Source: DTU019 sp050949825 (lineage in GTDB: Bacteria; Bacillota; Syntrophomonadia; Syntrophomonadales; Syntrophomonadaceae). From it: DNA of 23,813 nt. Made by a program: the position numbers and the translations under genes. Where the stretch lies: the NCBI GenBank assembly GCA_050949825.1, contig JBMNGL010000020.1:1-23813 (forward strand), written 5' to 3'. How positions within the stretch are numbered: the stretch's first letter is position 1; each line of letters begins with the position of its first letter. Below, in pieces: positions 7,857-15,018 of the stretch. The notes beneath the pieces are model-generated. The model was not told the DNA's origin and did no database searches. It saw only the letters and a program-made list of their open reading frames with translations.

Positions 7857-9608
7857 TTATTCAGGATTTGAGGTAATATGGGTCGTTATTTCCCGCCATT
7901 TCATGGTCTGCCAGCCGGTGTTGGCCGGTTCGATGTAATGCGGCGGGCTCTGGTACAGCATTCGGGGGTCGTGGGAATAATGCTTGGTATAGCCGGTGCC
8001 GCCGGTGGTGCCCACCGTGCCCCGGAAGGCCTGGGCAATGGAGCCTACCAGCTTGATTTCCCCCTTATCGGACCCGACTTTGGGATGTTCAAAGCCAAAA
8101 ATGAGATCTTTGGCGTATATGGCGGCATGAATGGTTATATCCTGGTACCGGGCTGCGACATCAATGGGGTTGCCATCACCGGCATTGCCGCTACCGCTGC
8201 CGCCCCAGCTATAATATAAACTGCTGTAATTAGAAGTGGAATTCTCCTGTGACGGCCAGTTGTAGTGCAGGATCTGTACACGGCGCGAGGCCACCAGGCC
8301 CAGCATGTCATCGCCGGCTCCGGTTACGGTGGTCCCCAGCCAATCAGTACCGTCCATATTCTGGGTAAAACCGGTATTGGTATAGGTGAGGCCGTCGGTA
8401 TAATTAGCCGTAACCCGGTAAGTGGAGCTGGGGTAGCGCCAATCCACGGGGTCATAAGCGGTGATATAGATGTCATTGGCAGCGGCTATGGTCAGTTCCC
8501 CGTCCAACTCGCCGGAGACGAACACATTGCCGTATTCGGGGTCGAATTTGAATTCATAAGTTAGCCCTCCGTTGCCGTTGTCACCGGTGCGGCCATTTAC
8601 ATAGATAACTCCGTTGTCGGGCAGAGCCAGTGAGGAGACCGCGGCCCGCAGGGCTGCAAAGCTGCTGAAAGTTCTCTTTTTACTGGGTTCATCGGGGTAT
8701 AGGATATAGGTGCCGATTTCCTTTCGGCGGTCATCATATGAAAAGTAAGAAGAATTAGGGGTGTAGGTATAAGGATGGCCGTTGTACATCCAGGTTTTGT
8801 TGACATTGTCGTAATAGCGAATATCGTAGCTGCTGCCTTTTAACATTATGCAGGCGCGGCCACTGTAGTAGTGCCCGGCGCCGCCGATGCGGGCCTGGGC
8901 CATGAGCTTGTCATTGCTGGGGGGGAAGACCAGGGCGTCAGCCTGACTGGTTCCCTGGCGAAAAACCGAGCTATCTTCTCTGCGACTCGACGGGTTTATA
9001 CCCTTGGTATAGCTTACCGGCCCGTAAAATATGGGGTTGTAGCTGCCGATATAGAGGGTGTCGTTGGTATGAAGGGGGCCGTAGAATTTTTCGTTATTCA
9101 CCCAGTAGTTGATATCGCCGTCTTCATTTCTCTCCCCATTGGTTATCATGCCGTACTGGGTGAAGGTGCGTTTGACGATTTCCGCCTCAATGCTGCGCAC
9201 GCGCCCGGGGTTGTCCGCATCCCAGCCGGTGGCGCGTATCAAGGCCCGGTTGTTGACCTCAACCCCTTCCTGCAGAGGGACCCAGATCTGCACCCGGTAG
9301 CTGCCTTCTTCATCGGACTTGCGCTGGTAGACATTATAGTTGCTTTCCCCGGCGGCAACAAGACTGAAAGCGGTTGTATCCGTATAAAACCGGGGATCGG
9401 AGTTTATCTGCCACAGGTATTTATTCAGCCCTTGCTCGGCGTTGAAAAAAGCGCTGTCGGAAGCAGAGGCGACCGCCAGCATGTGCTGGTTGTTGGTGGC
9501 CACCTCGTAGGCTGCCGTGGCAAAAATGGCCAGAACCGTCATCAATATCAAAACCAACACCAAAACCGATCCCTGCTGGTTATGGAGCCGAACTTTTATC
9601 CGGTACAT
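7857..9608 (-). CDS. PilX-type minor pilus protein with large extracellular part
   Basis: The 583-aa protein starts at ATG 9608 with GGGAGG eight bases upstream. The N terminus QQGSVLVLVLILMTVLAIFATAAYEVATNN is the PilX N-terminal type: a Gly before a membrane helix, but no Glu at position +5. It continues with a helix ending in AFFNAEQGLNKYLW, as in PilX-like proteins whose helix-turn-AE-G pattern is conserved. The remaining 500 residues are extracellular, rich in Tyr, Ser, Asn and Gly, with beta character. A segment (YGNVFVSGELDGELTIAAANDIYITAYDPV) resembles the repeat-rich parts of bacterial surface proteins. It is the third of three minor-pilin genes in an operon ending with pilT, and its likely role is priming pilus assembly or presenting a tip adhesin. 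Confidence 0.85.
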   Translation of the reverse strand: MYRIKVRLHNQQGSVLVLVLILMTVLAIFATAAYEVATNNQHMLAVASASDSAFFNAEQGLNKYLWQINSDPRFYTDTTAFSLVAAGESNYNVYQRKSDEEGSYRVQIWVPLQEGVEVNNRALIRATGWDADNPGRVRSIEAEIVKRTFTQYGMITNGERNEDGDINYWVNNEKFYGPLHTNDTLYIGSYNPIFYGPVSYTKGINPSSRREDSSVFRQGTSQADALVFPPSNDKLMAQARIGGAGHYYSGRACIMLKGSSYDIRYYDNVNKTWMYNGHPYTYTPNSSYFSYDDRRKEIGTYILYPDEPSKKRTFSSFAALRAAVSSLALPDNGVIYVNGRTGDNGNGGLTYEFKFDPEYGNVFVSGELDGELTIAAANDIYITAYDPVDWRYPSSTYRVTANYTDGLTYTNTGFTQNMDGTDWLGTTVTGAGDDMLGLVASRRVQILHYNWPSQENSTSNYSSLYYSWGGSGSGNAGDGNPIDVAARYQDITIHAAIYAKDLIFGFEHPKVGSDKGEIKLVGSIAQAFRGTVGTTGGTGYTKHYSHDPRMLYQSPPHYIEPANTGWQTMKWREITTHITSNPE

Positions 9609-9623
9609 TGATCTGCCTCCCTG

Positions 9624-10523
9624 CTAATAACATCCGGAGCTGCTCACCGTTACATAACACTGGGCGGTCTTACCACCATCGGCAGTGGTTACAGTGATGG
9701 TCGCGTTACCGCTCCCGACCGCGGTGACGGTGGCGGTGGAACCGCTGCCGCTTACCGTGGCCACGCCGGTGTTGCTGGAACTCCAGGATACTGTCTTATT
9801 GGTCGCATTGGCCGGGGAAATCATAGCCTGCAAAGATGCGGTTTGGGATCTCTGCAGTTCTAAACTGGTCTTGCTTAAAACCACTCTAGTAACCGATATG
9901 GTGCCAGGGCTGGTGCCTCCACCGCCGGTGCCGCTGCCAGACTGCTGGCTGCGGGAGAGAAAGTTGGACTCTACCAGGAATGGCTGAAAACGGGGCGGAT
10001 CACTGCTGTCGCTCAGCTGCATGGACACCTGGATAAGGCGGCGGTCAGCGGTGCTGCCGGGGTCTGCGTCGCTGAAGTCGATCAGGCTTACATTGTAAAC
10101 AATGGTATCCCAATTATTGATAGAATTATTGTCCCGGTCCAAGACCTGGCTGGCGCTGCCGGTGAAAGTGCCGCGCTGCACCTGGCTGGTATCATTGAGC
10201 CGGTACTCTACCCTTTCCCACTCCGTCCCGGCGGGGCGGAAGATAATCAACTGGTTATTGTCGATATCAACCGATTTGCTGCCGCCTTCCGGTTTATCAG
10301 CACTTCTTATCTCGCTGCCCAGCCGGGAGAAGAAGAGGTTGCCGTCCATCAAGGCAGGGCTCATGGCCTGATTATACTGCCAGTCCCGGTTGGTGAGAAA
10401 CAGGGCTTGAATGGGTATGGCCATTACTATGCCCAACAGGGCCACCACCATAAGCAACTCCACCAGGGTAAAGCCCTGTTTGTTGAACAGGGTAGCTTTA
10501 AAGCGCTGCCATAAGATGTGCAT
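9624..10523 (-). CDS. PilW-like prepilin with C-terminal Big_2 (Ig-like) domain
   Basis: 299 aa with a class III leader: MHILWQRFKATLFNKQG, cleavage at G17/F18, then FTLVELLMVVALLGIVMA with Glu at mature position 5. The middle (about 40-190) has the pattern of PilW/PilJ-like pseudopilins (NLFFSRLGSEIRSADKPEGG, W-RVEYRLND, FLVESNF). A Gly/Ser linker (SQQSGSGTGGGGTSPG) leads to a bacterial Ig-like group 2 domain (residues about 210-293). Its markers are LSKTSLELQRSQTASLQA, WSSSNTGVATVSG, and VTAVGSGNATITVTTADG. Two cysteines near the end (about 289 and 298) could form a disulfide. Big_2 domains are common in adhesins, and their fusion to a pilin is unusual. The ribosome site is weak (GTGGGTGA). 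It sits 15-24 bp from both neighbours. Confidence 0.9.
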   Translation of the reverse strand: MHILWQRFKATLFNKQGFTLVELLMVVALLGIVMAIPIQALFLTNRDWQYNQAMSPALMDGNLFFSRLGSEIRSADKPEGGSKSVDIDNNQLIIFRPAGTEWERVEYRLNDTSQVQRGTFTGSASQVLDRDNNSINNWDTIVYNVSLIDFSDADPGSTADRRLIQVSMQLSDSSDPPRFQPFLVESNFLSRSQQSGSGTGGGGTSPGTISVTRVVLSKTSLELQRSQTASLQAMISPANATNKTVSWSSSNTGVATVSGSGSTATVTAVGSGNATITVTTADGGKTAQCYVTVSSSGCY

Positions 10524-10547
10524 TTACTCACCCACTTCTTTAATAAT

Positions 10548-12155
10548 TTAGGGGTTGTCGGCAAATAACGTCAGGGTCAGGGATTGCCCCGGCAAGGAAA
10601 AGACTATGTTGCTATGGGTATAGCAGGCCTGAATCGACAGCGGGCCAAAGGTAATTTCCTCTATATTGGGGCTGGTATCGAAACGCAGCTTCAGGGTGTC
10701 TTTTTCCAGGTCGGCCAATTTGAGGTGAATTTCCTTATCATCGTAGAGGTTTTCTGCCGCCTCCAGGGCTTGCTGCAGGGTGCTGACCTTCTCCCAGTTT
10801 TCATCGCCGGTTATCAGCTCGGCCAGTTCGATTTCAGAGCCGCTTTTGTATATTAAACTATAGGTGTTCGGGTCCTCGCTTCCGGGTTCAATGGTAAAGT
10901 CATGTGCCTGCAGGGCTATCTGGTCGATGTCTTCGCCGGGGAAATTAAAGGAAAATCCGCTCCCCGGCAGGAATCGGTTGAGAGCGGTAATGGCCAGCCC
11001 CAGCCGGTTGTATTCGGCATAGGTTGGCCCCGTAGGTATAGCAGTCCACTTATTTTCGCTTTCATCGAATTCCCACAGGTTGTCATCCGCTTCCCAGCGT
11101 GTGAAGTCGTCTATATGGATTTCGTCTTCTTCATTTTTATACTCATTTTTATATATAAGCAGGTAAACCCTTAAGGAATACCAACCCGATATATTGCCGT
11201 CAGGACCGGCCGGCCACAGGCTGCTGAAATTTACCTGCTGGTCATTGGCCGCCAAAGTGGCCTGCAAAGGCTGTCCCTGCGGCAGGAGATCGCCCCCGGA
11301 AAGAACCGCAATGCCGCCATAGTGGGGCTTGTTAAGGGAGAGCCTGATCGAAGTCGGCTCTTCCATCTGCAGTACCACCATCTCTGTGCTGTAGCGGTTG
11401 ATTTCCTGCTCGATGCCGTAAGGGTAGCTCGGGTGCAGAATCATATCCGATTTGGCAGCGCCTATATGGTAGGTGGCAATATCATCAGTACCGGAAGGGG
11501 TCAATTCGATCAAGGCACGACCCCTATCATCAGTAAGGCCCGTTACCGAGCCTCCGGAAGCGGAAGTGACGGTTACCGTAGCCCCTTCTACCGGGGGTGC
11601 CACCGCAGGGTCATCCCGCCAGGCCCTTTCCACCTGTACCAGTACGCCGGAAATCGGGTCCGCGGCCCCTTCGCGGGCGCGATAGGTTTTGAAATCGGTG
11701 CGCTCGGTGACCTGTCCGGTGAATATACTCGGCGCGGAAACGGTCACCTGCAGGTATTTGTAGTCAAATGGTATGGGGTCAGTAGGCGCTTCGCCATCCT
11801 CGGAATCATCGACCCAGCCGATGGCAGTGGTTATAGTGTAAACCCGGGCCGGGCTGTCGGGGTCAACTTCCTCCAAATTCCGGTTCAGGTAACGATCGTA
11901 TACCCCGGTAGTCAAAGGCCCGTCGGGTTCATTATAGTTCTGCGGGGTTACCATGGAGGAGATGGTTTCAATCTCTTGCCGGGCCAGTTGGGTGGCCACC
12001 AGCTGGTCGCGGTTCTGGTACATGATGCGGTTGGCCATGGTTAAAAGGGGCAGCAGGCCGATCAGAATCAGGCCCAGGATCAATAACGAAACCAGGATTT
12101 CTACCAGGGTAAAACCCTTTTCATGTTTATGCCGGGAAAAAATATTTAACACCAT
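10548..12155 (-). CDS. PilV-like prepilin with large extracellular region including a carboxypeptidase-regulatory-like domain
   Basis: 535 aa, about three times a normal PilV. ATG 12155 is preceded by AGGGGAG. The leader MVLNIFSRHKHEKG is followed by FTLVEILVSLLILGLILIGLLPLL (Glu at mature position 5), and the helix end LLTMANRIMYQNRDQLVATQLARQEIETI is PilV/GspI-like. Residues about 167-240 (GVLVQVER..., PPVEGATVTVTSASGG, TGLTDDRGRALIELTPSG) look like a carboxypeptidase regulatory/Cna-B-like beta sandwich. The following 290 residues are acidic and extracellular, with no domain I can name. It is the promoter-proximal gene of the minor-pilin/pilT operon, which suggests a pilus-tip role. Confidence 0.88.
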   Translation of the reverse strand: MVLNIFSRHKHEKGFTLVEILVSLLILGLILIGLLPLLTMANRIMYQNRDQLVATQLARQEIETISSMVTPQNYNEPDGPLTTGVYDRYLNRNLEEVDPDSPARVYTITTAIGWVDDSEDGEAPTDPIPFDYKYLQVTVSAPSIFTGQVTERTDFKTYRAREGAADPISGVLVQVERAWRDDPAVAPPVEGATVTVTSASGGSVTGLTDDRGRALIELTPSGTDDIATYHIGAAKSDMILHPSYPYGIEQEINRYSTEMVVLQMEEPTSIRLSLNKPHYGGIAVLSGGDLLPQGQPLQATLAANDQQVNFSSLWPAGPDGNISGWYSLRVYLLIYKNEYKNEEDEIHIDDFTRWEADDNLWEFDESENKWTAIPTGPTYAEYNRLGLAITALNRFLPGSGFSFNFPGEDIDQIALQAHDFTIEPGSEDPNTYSLIYKSGSEIELAELITGDENWEKVSTLQQALEAAENLYDDKEIHLKLADLEKDTLKLRFDTSPNIEEITFGPLSIQACYTHSNIVFSLPGQSLTLTLFADNP

Positions 12156-12462
12156 AATACTCCCCTAATCCCCATTCAAGCTTCGAGTTATTAACGAATA
12201 ATGCCGAAATCAAGGCTTGCTGCGGTCAAGCTCTAATCCAGTACCGCCCATATTTATTCAGCAACAGACAGGAGGGGGACTCCTAATCTTGTGTATAGAC
12301 AATTGGTGCGTTGTTCTGCAACTTACAAGAAATATAGAGTGCCCCAGACTCAACGCTTGCTGCCTGGAAGATTTTCTTATTGTTGAGTCCAATTACAATT
12401 ATAATATTTATTTCTGGATTAATAAACAAATAAGGCCAGAATCTGTAATAACTTTGGGAGGT
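12156..12462. other. AT-rich divergent intergenic region (pilV-like / tad)
   Basis: No supported gene. A plus-strand open frame (12217-12486, 89 codons) has an AGGAGGGGG-like site at 12270-12278, but the nearby in-frame start is only a TTG. Its product has no recognisable pattern apart from its last seven residues RFPIDVL, which come from the DUF192-derived scar. The region must contain the start signals for the minus-strand minor-pilin operon and probably for the tad operon. It is clearly more AT-rich than the genes on either side. Confidence 0.6.
12377..12405 (+). promoter_or_regulatory. Possible sigma-A -10 element upstream of tad operon
   Basis: A perfect TATAAT lies at 12400-12405 inside an AT-rich tract. 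The -35 region is poor: CTTATT at 12376-12381 with an 18-base spacer is the best fit. The call rests on the -10 alone and on the lack of any other start signal before the tad genes. Confidence 0.3.
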
Positions 12463-12524
12463 CGCTTCCCCATTGATGTGCTCTAAGCAAATAGCCCGGT
12501 TTTATCCCCCTATTTTTTTGCTCT
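12463..12524 (+). repeat. Fused fragments of DUF192 and GT87 genes (collinear with 19821-20578)
   Basis: 12463-12482 (CGCTTCCCCATTGATGTGCT) is identical to 19821-19840 inside the DUF192 gene. Immediately after it, 12482-12490 is identical to 20531-20539 in the GT87 gene. After a 7-base gap, 12492-12516 matches 20547-20571 with two mismatches in 25. The second fragment still encodes ARFYPPIFLL, compared with AWFYPPIFLL in the GT87 protein. The fragments are in the same order and orientation as the intact genes, with about 690 bp missing between them. They end where the truncated tadV begins. Confidence 0.85.
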
Positions 12525-12525
12525 C

Positions 12526-12831
12526 AGGGCCATGGGCGGAGGAGACGTAAAGCTGATGGCTGCGGTAGGCGCCCTAAACGGTGCCTGGTTTGCAATTTAT
12601 GCGTTGTTATACAGCGGGATTGCCGGCGGCATCATTGCTGTCATTATTCTCACTTTTAAAGGCCAGCTTATTCCGGTATTGGAGAATCTGGTGATTTCCC
12701 TGACCAATTTCGCTTCCCTGTTTTTTAAGAAAGGTTACAAGAAAACCCTGGTTCCCATTCATTCCGGCATTCGCTTCCCTTACGGAATCGCTATTCTGGT
12801 TGGCACCTGTGTAGCCTACTATGTGAGGTGA
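12526..12831 (+). pseudogene. tadV: TadV/CpaA prepilin peptidase, C-terminal half only
   Basis: The reading frame enters homology at LRAMGGGDVKLMAAVGALNG, the second catalytic motif of A24 prepilin peptidases (GGGD). It continues through three hydrophobic segments to an ordinary C terminus (FPYGIAILVGTCVAYYV). The N-terminal half, with the first membrane helices and the first catalytic Asp, is missing. Upstream sequence in this frame is scar DNA and then a stop at 12484-12486. The ATG at 12532 lies inside the GGGD motif and has no ribosome site. About 100 residues remain of a normal 150-170. It cannot be an active peptidase as read. It lies directly before tadE, whose ribosome site overlaps its stop, so it was once the first visible gene of this operon. 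Confidence 0.85.
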
Positions 12832-12837
12832 TTGATC

Positions 12838-13242
12838 ATGTTCCGTAGTTTTATTAAAGACCATAGAGGCCAGGCCATGGTAGAGTTCGCCTTAATCCTG
12901 CCGGTTCTTCTATTATTGCTATTGGGTATCATGGAAGGGGGCCGGCTTTTTGCCGGTTATGTTGAATTGCAGAATGCAGCCCGTGAAGGGGTGCGCTGGG
13001 AAGCGGTGCATGACAGTGGTGATGTGAATCAAATCTATACTGTTGTTAAAAACCGCTATGTGCTGGTTAAAGAAGCAGAGGTCACCAAGGACATCAAGCC
13101 TAACGAGAACAGCGGAGAGTATTGTTCCATAAGCCTGAGCTGGAAGGTGGATCCGCTCACCCCGATAACCGCGTTTTTGGCTAATAACGTTAGCAAGAAG
13201 ATAGAAATGCCCCCGGTAAAGATGGTAATGCGAAAAGAATAG
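12838..13242 (+). CDS. tadE: TadE-like pseudopilin
   Basis: 134 aa. N terminus RGQAMVEFALILPVLLLLLLGIMEGGRLFAGY is the TadE family signature: a short basic leader, Gly, then ExA-LPV-hydrophobic, followed by LQNAAREGVRW. In Actinobacillus such proteins are cleaved by the Tad prepilin peptidase and act as minor pseudopilins. GAGGTG at 12825-12830 overlaps the stop of the tadV remnant and is spaced seven bases from ATG 12838, which is preferred to TTG 12832. The tail (about 60-134) is an extracellular domain without motifs I recognise. Confidence 0.92.
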   Translation: MFRSFIKDHRGQAMVEFALILPVLLLLLLGIMEGGRLFAGYVELQNAAREGVRWEAVHDSGDVNQIYTVVKNRYVLVKEAEVTKDIKPNENSGEYCSISLSWKVDPLTPITAFLANNVSKKIEMPPVKMVMRKE

Positions 13243-13253
13243 AGGTGATTGAT

Positions 13254-14273
13254 ATGTGGTTCAGGAAGTTGAGAAATGATGAAGGAGGATCGGTCCTGGT
13301 CCTGGCTGCCCTGGCCATAGTGGTTTTGCTCGGCTTTACCGCCCTGGCGGTGGATGGCGGCTATCTATACCACCGCAATACCCGCCTGCAGGACATTGCC
13401 GACGCTTGCGCCCTGGCAGGCGCCATGCAAATCGGGGAGACAACCGGCAGCGATACCGATAAAAAAGACGCCGCTATGCTCAAAGCGGTGGATTATGCTG
13501 AAAAGAATGGTATTGATGTGATTGGCACTACTGGCTATACCAGGAATGTAAAATATTCCAACGGCGATAACGGCACCATGACAGTCACCTTCCCCAACGG
13601 GGTCAAAGATGTGAAGGTAGCCTTTTCTATAGATACCAAGCTTTTCTTCGCCCGTGTTTTGGGGTTCGATCAAACCCCGGTGGCATCCAGCGGCAAAGCC
13701 CGCCTTGGCACCGCCAAAAGCGCCAGTGGCGAAGGGTTGGTTCCCATTGCTCTTATCTGGGATAAAAATAAACAGGACGACGATCCTTACAATGACGATT
13801 ATGTGATTGGCAACACCTATGAATTGGCGGAATACCCCGGCAAAGGCACCAGGGGAAATTATAATTACCTGGATTTCAAGAAATTGCCCGGCGGCGGCGA
13901 TAAAGAAAAAGGGAGCCAGTTTGAGTGGGATCTTAAATGGGGTTTTGGCGGGACTTTATCCGAGGGACAGGTCGTGCCCACTAATCCCGGTATAACTGCC
14001 GGACAGGTTGATGGGGCCATTAATGGTATAGACGGGCGCATTGCCCAGGGAAGAACTGAAATATTGGTGCCTATTTTTGATGCCCAGGAATTCAGCGGCG
14101 TCCATGGCAAATCTGACCTGACCATTATTGGCTTTGCCAAACTGCAGATTATCAGTTATGACAAGCATACCAAATCGTTGAAGGCCAAATTTATCAAGGA
14201 AGTAGCTAATGCGCCGATAAATGATGGAGAAGAAACCGAATTCTTCATGAAATCAGTGCAATTAGTAGAATAA
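13254..14273 (+). CDS. tadG: TadG-like Tad pilus assembly protein
   Basis: 339 aa. The N terminus EGGSVLVLAALAIVVLLGFTALAVDGGYLYHRNTRLQDIADACALAGAMQ is the TadG/TadF-type N-terminal domain: a membrane helix, then VDGG-YxxRxxLQ-xAD-xALAGA. The rest is extracellular and Asp/Gly/Lys-rich, with a predicted beta fold and no von Willebrand domain that I can see, unlike long TadG proteins. GTG 13245 is in frame, but ATG 13254 follows GAGGTGATTGAT, exactly the same 12-base leader as tadE. The gene starts 11 bp after tadE. Confidence 0.87.
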   Translation: MWFRKLRNDEGGSVLVLAALAIVVLLGFTALAVDGGYLYHRNTRLQDIADACALAGAMQIGETTGSDTDKKDAAMLKAVDYAEKNGIDVIGTTGYTRNVKYSNGDNGTMTVTFPNGVKDVKVAFSIDTKLFFARVLGFDQTPVASSGKARLGTAKSASGEGLVPIALIWDKNKQDDDPYNDDYVIGNTYELAEYPGKGTRGNYNYLDFKKLPGGGDKEKGSQFEWDLKWGFGGTLSEGQVVPTNPGITAGQVDGAINGIDGRIAQGRTEILVPIFDAQEFSGVHGKSDLTIIGFAKLQIISYDKHTKSLKAKFIKEVANAPINDGEETEFFMKSVQLVE

Positions 14274-14291
14274 GCAGGAGGAGAGAGAACG

Positions 14292-14990
14292 TTGAACAAC
14301 CTGAGCACAAAAACCTGGTTCATCATCACAACCGTAGTGGCTTTATTATTAGCCATTCTGGTGTTTAGCTACCTGCAGGGGGTTAAACGCACCGGCACCC
14401 AGGAAGTTGAGGTGGTGGTGGCCGCGCAGCATATTGACCAGGGCAGCCGCATTACCCCGGATATCGTCAAGACGATAAAAATGCCTGTCGCTTACCGCCA
14501 TGAGCACGCCTTTTCCAACCGTGCCGATGTAGTCAATAAATTTACCACGGTTGAACTGTGGCCCGATCAGATCATAATCAGCGATCAGCTTACCACCAAA
14601 GAAACCAGCAAGGATCTGCCCTACCGCATTCCCGACGGCAACCGGGCCATAACCATCAGCATCAATGAGGTCAGCGGTTTGGCCGGACAGGTTAAACCCG
14701 GGCACCGGGTGGATGTCTTGCTCAGTACCAAGCCTGAGACCGGAAGCAGTGAAACCCAATCCCTGACCATGCTGCAGAATATATTGGTCTTAGCTGTGGG
14801 CGGCTCAACCGGAGATACAGGCGATGCTGCTGCCGGCACCATCACCCTGGCGGTCACACCAGACCAGGCCGAATATGTCATGCTGGCCGAAAACACCGGC
14901 AAGATGAAATTGACATTAAGACCTCCTACTGATGAACGCCAGTTGCCCTTGACCAAGATCAATCTGAACTGGCTCTTGACCCAATATTAG
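14292..14990 (+). CDS. cpaB: Flp pilus assembly protein RcpC/CpaB
   Basis: 232 aa with one N-terminal membrane helix (WFIITTVVALLLAILVFSYLQ, about 9-29). An SAF domain follows (VEVVVAAQHIDQGSRITPDIVK, about 36-57), and then the RcpC domain (AITISINEVSGLAGQVKPGHRVDVLL, TMLQNILVLAVGG, ITLAVTPDQAEYVMLAENTGKMKLTLRP). In diderms this protein works at the secretin; here no secretin gene is present, so it probably acts in the cell wall space. The start is TTG 14292 with AGGAGG at 14276-14281 ten bases upstream. Confidence 0.93.
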   Translation: MNNLSTKTWFIITTVVALLLAILVFSYLQGVKRTGTQEVEVVVAAQHIDQGSRITPDIVKTIKMPVAYRHEHAFSNRADVVNKFTTVELWPDQIIISDQLTTKETSKDLPYRIPDGNRAITISINEVSGLAGQVKPGHRVDVLLSTKPETGSSETQSLTMLQNILVLAVGGSTGDTGDAAAGTITLAVTPDQAEYVMLAENTGKMKLTLRPPTDERQLPLTKINLNWLLTQY

Positions 14991-15018
14991 TCAGGTTTTG
15001 CTGAAAGGTGGATGAATA

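Noticed and set aside
8871..9611. Plus-strand open frame (246 codons) opposite the pilX-like gene
   Set aside because: No ribosome site, and it is entirely antisense to a well-supported pilus gene.
11322..12044. Plus-strand open frame (240 codons) opposite the pilV-like gene
   Set aside because: Antisense to the prepilin gene, with no start signal and no family pattern.
12217..12486. Small plus-strand gene before tadV
   Set aside because: No ATG with a ribosome site and no family pattern; its C terminus is the DUF192 scar. Treated as intergenic.
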